A stretch of DNA of 64,000 nucleotides from JAQWRV01 sp045564915. GTDB lineage: Bacteria; Pseudomonadota; Alphaproteobacteria; Rhodospirillales; Rhodospirillaceae. Each line of letters starts with the position of its first letter. Position 1 is the first letter of the stretch. The position numbers and the translations under genes are program-made. The notes beneath the pieces are model-generated. The model had not been told where the DNA came from, made no database searches, and saw only the letters and a program-made list of their open reading frames with translations. The stretch lies in contig JBJLGL010000011.1 in the NCBI GenBank assembly GCA_045564915.1, positions 306,593 to 370,592 on the forward strand, written 5' to 3'. Of the stretch, positions 1 through 8,905 are shown piece by piece.

Positions 1-165
1 TTCAGTTTGAGCCGTGCTCTTACCAATGCACTGCATGTAGGCCCCATTCTCATCGGAGTTGATAAGCCAGGTCACATAACAACCCCATCAGTGACGTCAC
101 GCGGACTAGTTAATCTTGCGGCTTTGGCGGTAATTGATGCGCAAATGCATAAAAGTGGCTCGTAA
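1..165 (+). CDS. C-terminal end of a phosphate-acyltransferase / malic-enzyme-like protein (partial)
   Basis: Frame 1 is open from the left edge to a TAA at 163-165 and encodes the last 54 residues of a protein. The segment 'HVGPILIGVDKPGHI' followed by 'LVNLAALAVIDAQ' resembles the C-terminus of the phosphotransacetylase (PTA/PTB) fold. That fold ends both phosphate acetyl/butyryltransferases and NADP-dependent malic enzymes of the MaeB type, which typically have 'GP-LL-G--KPVQI' and 'VN-AALAA'. The start and any N-terminal domain lie outside the window, so the two options cannot be separated. The stop is 2 bp before the next start codon. Confidence 0.6.
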   Translation, partial: FSLSRALTNALHVGPILIGVDKPGHITTPSVTSRGLVNLAALAVIDAQMHKSGS

Positions 166-167
166 AT

Positions 168-1766
168 ATGATCTTGCGGAAGTTATTTGTAGCTACGGTC
201 AGTGTAGCGCTTCTAATTTCGCCTCTTCTAGCCCAGGACCAGTCTATCTTAAGGCGTGGCAATCTCCAGGATCCATACACTTTAGACCCCCAGCGTATTT
301 CCACTGTTTACGAAAATAATATTATTCTCGATTTGTTTGAGGGTCTGGTGACGGTCAATACTGCTGCTCAGTTAACACCAGGGGTCGCTGAATCTTGGAC
401 AGTGTCAGGTGATGGTCTGAAATGGACATTCAAATTACGCCCCAATCTTGTATGGTCCGATGGGATACCACTGACAATTGAAGATGTTATTTTTTCTTTT
501 CAGCGTCTACTAGACCCAACGGCAAGATCCCAATATCCGCACCTATTCTATAGTCTAAAGAATGCTAAAGATGTTCATAGCGGCGATAAATCTCTAGAGA
601 TGCTCGGTGTGGAGGCTGGCGGAACTCACAAAGTTATCTTCCATCTAGAAAGCCCGGTTCCCAGCTTACCCGAACTTTTATCTAATGGCTTTTCTGTTAT
701 AGTGCCGCGTCACGCCATTGAGAAGTACGGCGATGAGTGGGCGATACCCGGGCGTATGCCATCAAACGGTGCGTTTTCATTAGCTAAGTGGCGTCCTCAG
801 GAAAGCGTTAAGTTAATACGGAATGCCAATTATCGCGGTGTGGACGACGTCTTATTGCGCACAATTATTTATGTTCCAAGTGAGGATCAAGCTGCAGCTG
901 TTGCACAATTTAGATCCGGTATGCTCGACACTAATATGGGTTTCCCCCCTGCCCGCACTGCATGGCTGAAAGACAACTTTCCTGATGAGGTGCGCGTTGC
1001 ACCTTATCTAATTACGTTCTACCTCACGTTTAACACTACTAAACCTGGTTTGTCTGATTCAAGAGTTCGGCGAGCACTTTCGCTAGCGATTGATCGAACA
1101 ACTTTGGCCAGGCGCGTACTACGCTCTGGAGAGCAGGCAGCATGGACTTTTGTGCCGCCTTACGCTGCGAATTATGTCTCGCCTGATATTGGTGATTCTA
1201 GCCAATCCTTAGACCAGCGGCTTGAAGTGGCTCGCGCACTACTAGCAGAGGCGGGTTACGGCAAAAAGAATCCATTGCGTTTCAGTTACAGCGTGTCATC
1301 GGGAGAAGATCGTATGCGTGTTGCGCATGCGGTTGTCGCAATGTGGAGTGCACTGGATGTCCAAGTGACCTTAAATAATACTGAGAGCAAGGTTTTATTT
1401 TCCCGCCTGCGCAGTGGTGACTTTGATGTTGGCTATGCTGCCTGGGCAGCTGATGTAAATGATGCTGCTAATTTTCTTGGAATTCTCCATAGTCAGTCGA
1501 CCAACTCAAATTATTCTCGATTCTACAACTCAACTTACGACGCACTCCTTGACAAGGCTGTGCGTGCGGAAAGTGTTAAATCCCGCAACGCGCTATTATC
1601 CGAGGCTGAGGCAATTCTTTTGCAAGATGTCCCAATCGCGCCATTATTTTATGGTGTGAGCAAGTCCCTAGTCAGTCGCCATGTGATGGGGTGGCTCGAC
1701 AACCCACGCGACCTACACCTCAGCCGCTATCTGAGCTTTTCTATGCAGTCGATAAGCGTGAATTAA
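168..1766 (+). CDS. ABC transporter solute-binding protein, peptide/oligopeptide type (SBP family 5)
   Basis: This 532-residue exported protein has an N-terminal signal peptide (hydrophobic residues 8-21, then 'LLAQD'). It matches OppA/DppA-type binding proteins: 'LDPQRISTVYENNIILDLFEGLV' near residues 39-61 and 'WTFKLRPNLVWSDGIPLT' near 85-102 are signature stretches of the family. The length is usual. It would bind oligopeptides or similar ligands in the periplasm and pass them to an inner-membrane ABC permease. No permease or ATPase genes adjoin it, so it is an orphan here. The ATG follows the preceding stop by 2 bp and has only a weak Shine-Dalgarno sequence, so it may be translationally coupled. 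Confidence 0.9.
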   Translation: MILRKLFVATVSVALLISPLLAQDQSILRRGNLQDPYTLDPQRISTVYENNIILDLFEGLVTVNTAAQLTPGVAESWTVSGDGLKWTFKLRPNLVWSDGIPLTIEDVIFSFQRLLDPTARSQYPHLFYSLKNAKDVHSGDKSLEMLGVEAGGTHKVIFHLESPVPSLPELLSNGFSVIVPRHAIEKYGDEWAIPGRMPSNGAFSLAKWRPQESVKLIRNANYRGVDDVLLRTIIYVPSEDQAAAVAQFRSGMLDTNMGFPPARTAWLKDNFPDEVRVAPYLITFYLTFNTTKPGLSDSRVRRALSLAIDRTTLARRVLRSGEQAAWTFVPPYAANYVSPDIGDSSQSLDQRLEVARALLAEAGYGKKNPLRFSYSVSSGEDRMRVAHAVVAMWSALDVQVTLNNTESKVLFSRLRSGDFDVGYAAWAADVNDAANFLGILHSQSTNSNYSRFYNSTYDALLDKAVRAESVKSRNALLSEAEAILLQDVPIAPLFYGVSKSLVSRHVMGWLDNPRDLHLSRYLSFSMQSISVN

Positions 1767-1961
1767 TGATGTTATGTATATATAAGCAGCAAAATAAACC
1801 ACTCGTTAGATATTCAGGCTGATCAATCTAATTCGCCAATTGATCGTGTTGATTATACAATGTTTACGCTATACCACACCTTCAGTAACAAGCGGTTGAC
1901 CCTCAGCGGAAATGAAGTACAAACCGTCATCAATAATTAATGTCAAAATAAAGGGCGTCGT

Positions 1962-2954
1962 ATGTCTGATACTTTCAAAGCGCTGATCGTCGACAATGCA
2001 GACGATTCGTATACTGCTTCAATTAGAGATTTATCGATTTCTGACCTTCCAGATGAGCCTGTGCTCATTGAGGTGTCCTATTCCACATTAAATTATAAGG
2101 ATGGGCTAGCGGTAACCGGAAAGGGTAAGATCGTGCGCAAGTTTCCTATGGTGTGTGGCATTGATCTTGCTGGAACGGTAATTGATTCGGCTGATGGCCA
2201 ATTCAGCGTAGGCGATAAAGTTCTTGTGAATGGCTGGGGATTGTCAGAAACCCACTGGGGCGGCTACACGCAGAAGCAAAGGGTAAAATCTGAATTTATT
2301 ACGAAGGTACCTGATCAGTTTTCAATGAGAGATACTATGGCTATTGGGACGGCCGGTTATACGGCAATGCTGTGCGTATTGGCCCTTGAAGATGCTGGAG
2401 TTAGCCCAGATCAGGGAGAAATTGTAGTGACCGGGGCTGCCGGCGGTGTAGGCTCTGTAGCTGTTGCTCTATTGGCTAAGCTAGGTTATCGCGTTGTTGC
2501 ATCGACGGGTCGTCAAGAGGAATCCGAATATCTCATGTCACTTGGTGCATCAGATGTGATCGGCCGCGATGATCTTAGCCGTGAGGCTCGCCCAATGGAA
2601 AAAGGGCGTTGGGCCGGCGGGGTTGACTCAGTTGGCTCGAGAACGCTTGCAACTATGCTAGCCGAAACCAAGGAAGAAGGCGCTGTTGCCGCTTGTGGTT
2701 TGGCTGGTGGGGCCGACCTACCAACGACTGTGATGCCTTTTATATTACGCGGTGTGAAGCTGCTAGGGGTTAATTCTGTAACCTGTAAATCAGCACGTCG
2801 AGACCAAGCCTGGGAACGTTTGGCGAGAGACCTTGACATGGATAGGCTAACAGACATGACAACAGTTGAGCCCCTATCACGAGTGCCCGTGTTAGCAGAA
2901 GACATTCTAAGAGGACTAGTTCGAGGGCGGGTTGTCATTGACGTAAATGGTTGA
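1962..2954 (+). CDS. acuI: Acrylyl-CoA reductase (NADPH) / YhdH-type MDR oxidoreductase
   Basis: A 330-residue zinc-free medium-chain dehydrogenase/reductase. The N-terminal GroES-like domain contains 'STLNYKDGLAVTGKGKIVRKFPM', diagnostic of the YhdH/AcuI subgroup. The Rossmann domain has the NADPH loop 'GAAGGVGSVAV' near residue 157. AcuI reduces acryloyl-CoA to propionyl-CoA and in marine bacteria detoxifies acrylate derived from DMSP breakdown; YhdH is the E. coli homologue. The length fits exactly. No DMSP lyase or other acu genes are adjacent, so the in vivo substrate is inferred from family alone. Confidence 0.85.
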   Translation: MSDTFKALIVDNADDSYTASIRDLSISDLPDEPVLIEVSYSTLNYKDGLAVTGKGKIVRKFPMVCGIDLAGTVIDSADGQFSVGDKVLVNGWGLSETHWGGYTQKQRVKSEFITKVPDQFSMRDTMAIGTAGYTAMLCVLALEDAGVSPDQGEIVVTGAAGGVGSVAVALLAKLGYRVVASTGRQEESEYLMSLGASDVIGRDDLSREARPMEKGRWAGGVDSVGSRTLATMLAETKEEGAVAACGLAGGADLPTTVMPFILRGVKLLGVNSVTCKSARRDQAWERLARDLDMDRLTDMTTVEPLSRVPVLAEDILRGLVRGRVVIDVNG

Positions 2955-3359
2955 CCGATTAGTGGAACTCACATAGCTGTTTGTTAGCTGCAACCCAGTT
3001 TTATTGATCGGTTGCGGCCAATTATCAAGAACTCTAAGAATTCTATGACATTAAACTTTCGTGGTTTTCTGCATCCTGAATTTCTACAAGAGCTGGCTGG
3101 GGTCTTCCGGGCAGAATACGAGCACTTCGCTATCAAGCTCTAGCTGTTCTGATGGAGAACGTGGACTACCGCTCTGTCTAACCTAATAGGATAGTCACGG
3201 CGGCGTTTCAGCCTGTTAGTTGTTCAGACTTCACAGTAAGTAGTCTTGGTAGTTGGATTATTCCAGGTAGCCAGCAAATCACTTCTTGCCCCAAACCCTG
3301 GTAGCAGGCGACAATCAGTCTACAAATAATAGAAAACCCAAAGAAAACAGGGAATTCCT
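2955..3359. other. 405-bp intergenic region without a convincing gene
   Basis: The gap lies between the acuI-like gene and the FAD oxidase gene, both on plus. It holds one 32-codon open frame (3045-3143, plus strand) without a good ribosome-binding site. I saw no tRNA or strong terminator. The promoter of the downstream oxidase probably lies here. The oxidase start at 3360 has a good site ('CAGGGAA') upstream. Confidence 0.4.
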
Positions 3360-5039
3360 ATGTCGGATTATGTCCAGTCAGAAGCAGTAACTAAGTCTAA
3401 CATTGACAACACTAATTCCGTACCTGGATATGATGTAGAGCAGATACCGCCTGGTCGGACGAAGCCTGGGGCCAGCCTTGGTGGCCATAAAGAGCTTATT
3501 GATAAGCTGATCCAAATTCTGGGAAGCGAAAATGTCAGATCTGACGATGATTCCCGGGCCTTTTTCGCCGAAGATACTTTTCGCAGTTTTGAAACCCCCA
3601 TTGCTTCTGTTTCGCCAGAATCGACTGATACTCTCTCCAGAGCAGCAGCGGTCTGTCATGACGCTGGTGTGGCTCTCGTGCCGCGGGGTGGAGGTATGTC
3701 TTACACCGACGGATATCTTCATACGCGCAAAGAGTCCGTAACTTTTGATACCCAAAAAATGAACCGTATTCTCGAAATTAACGAAGTCGATATGTATGTC
3801 ACAGTCGAATGTGGCTGCTCATGGGCCGAGCTGAACGAAGCGCTCAGAGAAAAGGACCTGAGGACTCCATATTGGGGGCCATTGTCAGGTCTGCAATCTC
3901 GCGTTGGGGGAGCTCTTTCACAAAACTCTGTGTTTTTCGGTTCAGGTTACTATGGGTCCGCGGTTGAACAAGCAATTGGAATGGACGTAGTGCTGGCGGA
4001 CGGCACAGTGTTACCCGTGGGGTCACATGCTATTCAGGGCGGAGTCCCGTTCATGAAACACTATGGGCCCGATTTGATGGGGCCATTCTTAGCGGACGCG
4101 GGTGCTTTAGGAATCAAAGCTACTGCGACGCTGCGTCTAATCCGCCGGCCCAAACACCGGCTGCATCTAGCGTATGCCTTTGACACATACGCTGGCCTGG
4201 TGAGAGCTCTTTCCGAGCTTAGCAGGGAAGGCGTGGCTACCGAGGCCATGGGCTTTGATAAGAATCTTCAATCAGTGCGAGTTGCAGAAGGCGGTTCAAA
4301 TATTCTGAAAGATGTGGGGATTTTGTTCAAGGTTATGCGCGAGTCCGGTTTAATTGATGGCCTCAAGATTGCATTTGCGGGTCGTCAGTACCTCGCAGAC
4401 GTCTCCCATGGTTTGCACGTAGCTGTGGAAGATCACACAAAAGGCGGCGTGAAAGATAAACTTGCCCAGGCAAAAGCCTTGGCGAAAAAAGCCGGCGGCC
4501 GTCCATTGCCTGCATCTATTACCAAAATCGTTCACGCGGAACCATTTCTACCGCCGGATTCCATTCTCGGCCCACAAGGCGAGCGCTGGGTTCCGGTCCA
4601 CTGTGTTATCCCACATTCAAGGGGTATAGAGGCATTGGATGCTGTGTCAGCGATATTTAAGAAATATAATGAGGCAAAAGAAAAGCATGGTATCCGTAAT
4701 GGCTTCCTGTTGGTTAGCGTAGCCAATTATGGATTTATAATTGAGCCCGTTTGGTTTTGGCCCGATGCTCGTCTAAAAATGTATGAAGGTGTAATGCGGA
4801 CAGAGCACATTTCAAAGTTACCGCTTCACGAAGCGGATGAAGAGGGCCGGGCCATCGTTAAAGCCATGCGCGACGAATTTACTCAGCTATTTGCAGATCT
4901 TGGTGCCGTTTCCATGCAGCTCGGAAAGCTCTATCGATATGACCAGAGTAGGAAGCCAGAGTCCTGGGAAATGCTAAAGAAGGTTAAAGGTGTTTTGGAC
5001 CCATATGGGCTTATGAATCCAGGGGCATTGAAGCTCTAA
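3360..5039 (+). CDS. FAD-linked oxidase (VAO/PCMH superfamily)
   Basis: A 559-residue flavoprotein of the vanillyl-alcohol oxidase / p-cresol methylhydroxylase fold. The FAD-binding domain has 'VALVPRGGGMSYTDGYL' near residue 100-116 and 'GGALSQNSVFFGSGYYGSA' around 183-201, the pyrophosphate-binding loops. The C-terminus 'LDPYGLMNPGALKL' is the typical '(K)-DP---MNPG' ending of GlcD/D-lactate dehydrogenase and 4-cresol dehydrogenase-like enzymes. The substrate (a hydroxy acid or aromatic alcohol) cannot be read from the sequence. No signal peptide is visible, so it is probably cytoplasmic or membrane-associated. The next gene starts 9 bp downstream and may be co-transcribed. Confidence 0.85.
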   Translation: MSDYVQSEAVTKSNIDNTNSVPGYDVEQIPPGRTKPGASLGGHKELIDKLIQILGSENVRSDDDSRAFFAEDTFRSFETPIASVSPESTDTLSRAAAVCHDAGVALVPRGGGMSYTDGYLHTRKESVTFDTQKMNRILEINEVDMYVTVECGCSWAELNEALREKDLRTPYWGPLSGLQSRVGGALSQNSVFFGSGYYGSAVEQAIGMDVVLADGTVLPVGSHAIQGGVPFMKHYGPDLMGPFLADAGALGIKATATLRLIRRPKHRLHLAYAFDTYAGLVRALSELSREGVATEAMGFDKNLQSVRVAEGGSNILKDVGILFKVMRESGLIDGLKIAFAGRQYLADVSHGLHVAVEDHTKGGVKDKLAQAKALAKKAGGRPLPASITKIVHAEPFLPPDSILGPQGERWVPVHCVIPHSRGIEALDAVSAIFKKYNEAKEKHGIRNGFLLVSVANYGFIIEPVWFWPDARLKMYEGVMRTEHISKLPLHEADEEGRAIVKAMRDEFTQLFADLGAVSMQLGKLYRYDQSRKPESWEMLKKVKGVLDPYGLMNPGALKL

Positions 5040-5048
5040 GAGCCGGGT

Positions 5049-5606
5049 ATGAATATCAAATTAACCTCTAGCTTGTTTGGATTCTTTATCGGAAGCATCC
5101 CGGTTGTCTGCGCACAATCAGAAGTACTCCTGCAAAGAAGTTTGTCCGCCTCTTCTTTTGCGCTTATTTCGTCAGACGCAGTACTTGAAGTGCGCGCTGG
5201 TCGCGATTTGCCCCTGGAGCGGGAGTTAGTCGATAAAGTGCGTGTGCTTTTGTCTGCGCGTGGATTTAAGGTTGCTGATAAGGGGCAGGTTATCGTCACT
5301 GTAGATAGCACTACTCCATTACCTGGGATTACCTCGAATAATGCTTTCACTAATGACGACCGGCTCAGGTCAATGGAATCCCGGCGAAATGACCGTGGTG
5401 TTACCATGAGATTTGATGATAACAATCCCGAAGTGGGCGCCGCCGTATTTACTATACGTATGGCAGCCTATGAGCCAGGTAGCCCCAACCTATGGGTCGG
5501 ACAAGCTTCGATCCCAGATAATGGGAGTGGTCGCCGCTCAACAACGCTACAACTGGCGGAGAAACTAGTTGGAGTATTTGGTTATTCTGAACCACGGCAA
5601 AGATAG
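5049..5606 (+). CDS. Exported protein of unknown function (DUF4136-like features)
   Basis: A 185-residue protein with a cleavable signal peptide (hydrophobic residues 9-20, then 'VCAQSE'). The mature part has a central low-complexity stretch rich in Asp, Asn and Arg ('SNNAFTNDDRLRSMESRRND') and a conserved-looking 'LWVGQASIP' followed by a C-terminal helix. This layout, a periplasmic domain with 'LW-G-A', recalls DUF4136-type lipoproteins, but there is no lipobox cysteine. It begins 9 bp after the oxidase stop, so it is probably in the same transcript. No function is assigned. Confidence 0.65.
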   Translation: MNIKLTSSLFGFFIGSIPVVCAQSEVLLQRSLSASSFALISSDAVLEVRAGRDLPLERELVDKVRVLLSARGFKVADKGQVIVTVDSTTPLPGITSNNAFTNDDRLRSMESRRNDRGVTMRFDDNNPEVGAAVFTIRMAAYEPGSPNLWVGQASIPDNGSGRRSTTLQLAEKLVGVFGYSEPRQR

Positions 5607-5685
5607 TGCTATAGTGCTTGCTCTGCTAGTATTGCGCTCTGCCTAGATAGATCGAATTATAGCTCTACTTGATTGGGAGATAAGA

Positions 5686-6318
5686 ATGTATTTACGCATG
5701 CCAATATGTGCTGTTGCTCTTGTATTTGCGATGTCCGCTAGTGCTTTAGCAACAGATCGCCAGGTAGGTCAGTATTCGCTATTCCCACATCGAACCACTG
5801 AGCTAGGTGAAATAATGCAGATGGTGTTCATGACACTAAATCATTCAAGCCAAGTGTATGAGCACCAAATAAATGATGCATTAGTAAAAATGACGCTTGG
5901 CCATATTCAATTTGCGAAAGATAATGATCTGCTACAGGAAGTAGTAGATGAGGAAATTCGTATTCAGAGTCCAATGCTGATACGAGTTGCTAAGATGATC
6001 GAAAGAACAGGTAACAAGGAGCTAGCCCTAAAGGCTATTTTCGAACAAACGACGTGCCATTTTCAGTTAGTGCTACAAACAGAAATGCAGCCTGGCATGC
6101 GTCGTTTCACCTCACCGTTCGGCCATGTGCTGGAGCAAACCGTTCGTATAGGACAGCATGATCTTACTGAAGAAGAAATCTACAAAGTGTGGCTCAAGCC
6201 GCGATACGAGCGTTATGGAGAAGTTCTTGGCGTGCCCCTAGAGGTTGATCCCTGGGACCCCAGTACCAATCTGATTACAGTGCGTATTAAGGATTTCAAT
6301 ACAGTTTCCATGCGTTAG
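5686..6318 (+). CDS. Exported protein of unknown function
   Basis: A 210-residue protein with a signal peptide ('VALVFAMSASALATD', residues about 10-24) and a good ribosome-binding site (GGGAG 7-8 bp before the ATG). The mature domain looks alpha-helical and contains a single cysteine in 'EQTTCHFQLVLQTEMQPGMRRF' and an acidic helix 'VDEEIRIQSPMLIRVAKMIER'. I do not recognise the family. It lies in a run of exported-protein genes on the same strand. Confidence 0.65.
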   Translation: MYLRMPICAVALVFAMSASALATDRQVGQYSLFPHRTTELGEIMQMVFMTLNHSSQVYEHQINDALVKMTLGHIQFAKDNDLLQEVVDEEIRIQSPMLIRVAKMIERTGNKELALKAIFEQTTCHFQLVLQTEMQPGMRRFTSPFGHVLEQTVRIGQHDLTEEEIYKVWLKPRYERYGEVLGVPLEVDPWDPSTNLITVRIKDFNTVSMR

Positions 6319-6482
6319 AAGAGAATGATTGGATAGGGACTGACACCTCATTTTGTGACGGTGTGCCCTTTGATACAGAAAATGATTAATTAAGCACCGT
6401 GATGTGGTCATTTGCGGAAAGCTAGTTTTATTATCGCATTAACTCAGCCTATCATTGAAGAGTTTTTAGGCGGAGCGTAGTC

Positions 6483-6983
6483 ATGACAAAATCAATATCT
6501 TGTGTAGTCGTTTCTGTAGCCCTTGTACTGGGCATGGTTGTTGGTTCAATTGAGATCCCTGTTTGGGCTGACAATCACCGAATGGTCTGGGTGACCGGCG
6601 AGTATCCGGAAACTTATGCATTAAGCATGGAAGAGTCCGCAGCAGCTTTTATGCGCAGGGACATGGACGCCACGTACACCCATATGGCTGAGGATTTTGC
6701 AACTTATGAGCTGCATGGTGAGGATGCACCTAGGCTTTTGGTAGAAGGGCGCGACGCTACGGTAGCCACTATGAAGCGCTTCTTCGCAGGTAATTTTGGG
6801 TCTAGCTGGGATGGTGCTGATGTGGAACGGCTTGGTTCTATCGGCAATACCATGGTTCAAATTGAACACGATCGATACAAGACTAATGATGGCATGCTAA
6901 CTATATCGACTTTCGTCATCATCCAGTACAAGAATGGTAAACGTTGGCGTGAATGGCGCCTGCGACCTGATCCCGCATCGTGA
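6483..6983 (+). CDS. Exported SnoaL/NTF2-like (DUF4440-type) protein
   Basis: A 166-residue protein with a signal peptide (residues 1-29, ending 'PVWADN'). The mature part reads as an NTF2-like cone: an N-terminal helix 'YALSMEESAAAFMRRDMDATYTHMA', then 'DFATYELHGEDAPRLLVEGRDATVATMKRFFAG' and a C-terminal beta meander ending 'QYKNGKRWREWRLRPD'. This matches ketosteroid-isomerase-like/SnoaL proteins, used either as small enzymes or as ligand-binding domains. Catalytic residues are not evident. The start has 'GGCGGAG' just upstream. Confidence 0.7.
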   Translation: MTKSISCVVVSVALVLGMVVGSIEIPVWADNHRMVWVTGEYPETYALSMEESAAAFMRRDMDATYTHMAEDFATYELHGEDAPRLLVEGRDATVATMKRFFAGNFGSSWDGADVERLGSIGNTMVQIEHDRYKTNDGMLTISTFVIIQYKNGKRWREWRLRPDPAS

Positions 6984-7024
6984 ACCGGGCGAAGTGTTTT
7001 GCTTGAGGTGTAGAAAGATTTGGC

Positions 7025-8872
7025 ATGATGAAATTGATATTCTTATTGTCAACTGTGTCAACAATTCTTGTTTTGGTCCAATCGAATGCGTTGTTGGCCA
7101 AGGGTGATCCAGAGCGTGGCAAACGTCTAGCGCGAGATTGCTTCGCTTGCCATGGTCCCGATGGGTACAGTCCATCGCCGATTAATCCAAAAATTGGTGG
7201 CCAGCATGAGCGCTATATTTATTTGGCCTTGCAGCAGTATTTGGAAGGTAGCCGGACGCACTCATTAATGCGTGGTTCTGTTCTTGGCCGCACTGACCAA
7301 GAGCTGGAAGACATTGCTGCGTATTATGCATCGCAGCCGGGTTACCTTACGCGCAATGAAATTCGGAAGCGGGCTAGAGACGGTCTTCCAGCCAAGGAGC
7401 AAGTTGGGGTTCAGGAGGGTGGAACACAGGTTGCTCCCCCTAGATTTGATCATAGTGATCAAATTGCCAAATATAACGGCCTGCTTGCGCAGGCCATATA
7501 CGATGCCGCTCAAATAGAAGAATTAGTTGACGACTTTGGATGTTCGGGGCTGTCAGGCGATTCGATAAATGATACCGATAATGATGGTCTTGCCGACGCG
7601 TTTGATGCGGAGCCGGATAATGCTGCTGAGTTCCTAAGAGACGCTGATGGTGATGGCTATTATGAGATTTGTAATATCCAGCAATTGGAAGCTATCGGCA
7701 ACCTGGGAAGTAAGGATGGCAATTTCTCCCCTCTAGGCCGCAATGAGCGTATGAACCGGAACTATCAGATTACGCGCGATCTTGATGCGTCATCGATTGA
7801 GAATTTTGAGCCCATCGGTGATTGCGGTCCGGAGGGCAACTGCATGATCAGCTTTGATCGCTATGGTTTCCAAGGAACTGTAGACGGTCAAGGGCATGTT
7901 ATAACTGGGCTTCGCATCTCAAACCCAACCGGAGGTGGTGTTGGTTTAATCGGAGTTTTGGGTCAGCGGGGTACGGTTAGAAACCTGATTCTTAAGGATG
8001 CTACTGTCGTCGGGCGAGGTGGGGTAGGGCTTATCGTTGGCAGTAATTTCGGCGTAATTTATAAGTGCAGTGTAGAGGGGGTGGTTGCTGGCGAATTGGC
8101 TTTGGGGGTTTTGGTCGGTGGTAGTGCTGGGCTCATTGCATATAGTGAGTCATCTGGCACAGTGTCCGGCAACCAGGCTATCGGTGGTTTGGTCGGGGAT
8201 ATGCGCGGAGCGATATATTTTAGCCGTTCTAACGCCGAGGCACTAGGTAGTCGAGGCATAGGGGGTCTTGTAGGCTTGAACACTTTTGGCTTTGTCCTTA
8301 GCAGTTACGCGACGGGTTTAGTAGCTGGAAGTAATGACCTCGGGGGGTTGGTCGGAATGAATACGGACGCTAAGGTGCGAAACAGTTATTCTGAAGCTGA
8401 GGTGGAAGGGGATGGCTACAACATTGGCGGTCTCATTGGTTTCAATTCATTGAGTGATGTTCGCAATAGCTATGCCACAGGAATGGTGTTCGGAGCAGAT
8501 AATGTTGGTGGCCTCATAGGCCGTAATAACGGGATAGTACGTAACAGTTATGCATCGGGTAAGGTAACCAGTAATGGGTCGGCTGGTGGTATTGCAGGCA
8601 TGACGATCGAAGGCGAAGAAAAGAACAGCTACTGGTCTCTAGACGCGCAAGTTAGCCAATCTGTTGATCTGGAGAAGTTGACTGCTAAACAAACTGGATG
8701 GATTAGAGGCAAGCCTACAGCAGTTCAATGGATTGACTATTATTGTGACACCAACATAAACGGTTTCATAGAACCAGAGGAAAGAGGCGATGATAATTAT
8801 GTATGGAGTTTTGGCAACTCCCAGCAACTCCCAAGGATCCGATGCACATCACAGTCTGGCCAATCAAACTAG
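7025..8872 (+). CDS. Cytochrome c domain fused to calcium-type Asp repeat and GLUG repeats (exported)
   Basis: A 615-residue exported fusion. After a signal peptide (about residues 1-25) comes a class I cytochrome c domain with haem motif CFACH at residues 39-43 and a distal Met region ('HSLMRGSVLGRTDQELEDIAAYYASQPG'), as in c553/c4-type proteins. A linker leads to 'DTDNDGLADAFDAEPD', an Asp-rich calcium-binding-like repeat. The C-terminal half has repeated 'IGGLVG(-)N---V-NSYATG' units near residues 280-520, the GLUG motif found in bacterial surface proteins and adhesins. Each domain is recognisable; the combination is unusual. It would be periplasmic or surface-exposed. Redox partner and role are unknown. 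Confidence 0.85.
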   Translation: MMKLIFLLSTVSTILVLVQSNALLAKGDPERGKRLARDCFACHGPDGYSPSPINPKIGGQHERYIYLALQQYLEGSRTHSLMRGSVLGRTDQELEDIAAYYASQPGYLTRNEIRKRARDGLPAKEQVGVQEGGTQVAPPRFDHSDQIAKYNGLLAQAIYDAAQIEELVDDFGCSGLSGDSINDTDNDGLADAFDAEPDNAAEFLRDADGDGYYEICNIQQLEAIGNLGSKDGNFSPLGRNERMNRNYQITRDLDASSIENFEPIGDCGPEGNCMISFDRYGFQGTVDGQGHVITGLRISNPTGGGVGLIGVLGQRGTVRNLILKDATVVGRGGVGLIVGSNFGVIYKCSVEGVVAGELALGVLVGGSAGLIAYSESSGTVSGNQAIGGLVGDMRGAIYFSRSNAEALGSRGIGGLVGLNTFGFVLSSYATGLVAGSNDLGGLVGMNTDAKVRNSYSEAEVEGDGYNIGGLIGFNSLSDVRNSYATGMVFGADNVGGLIGRNNGIVRNSYASGKVTSNGSAGGIAGMTIEGEEKNSYWSLDAQVSQSVDLEKLTAKQTGWIRGKPTAVQWIDYYCDTNINGFIEPEERGDDNYVWSFGNSQQLPRIRCTSQSGQSN

Positions 8873-8905
8873 ATACGAGTGATATTAGGAATTAGAGGGT
8901 TAAGG

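Noticed and set aside
3045..3143. A 32-codon plus-strand open frame in the 2955-3359 gap
   Set aside because: No good ribosome-binding site, no recognised family, and short enough to occur by chance.
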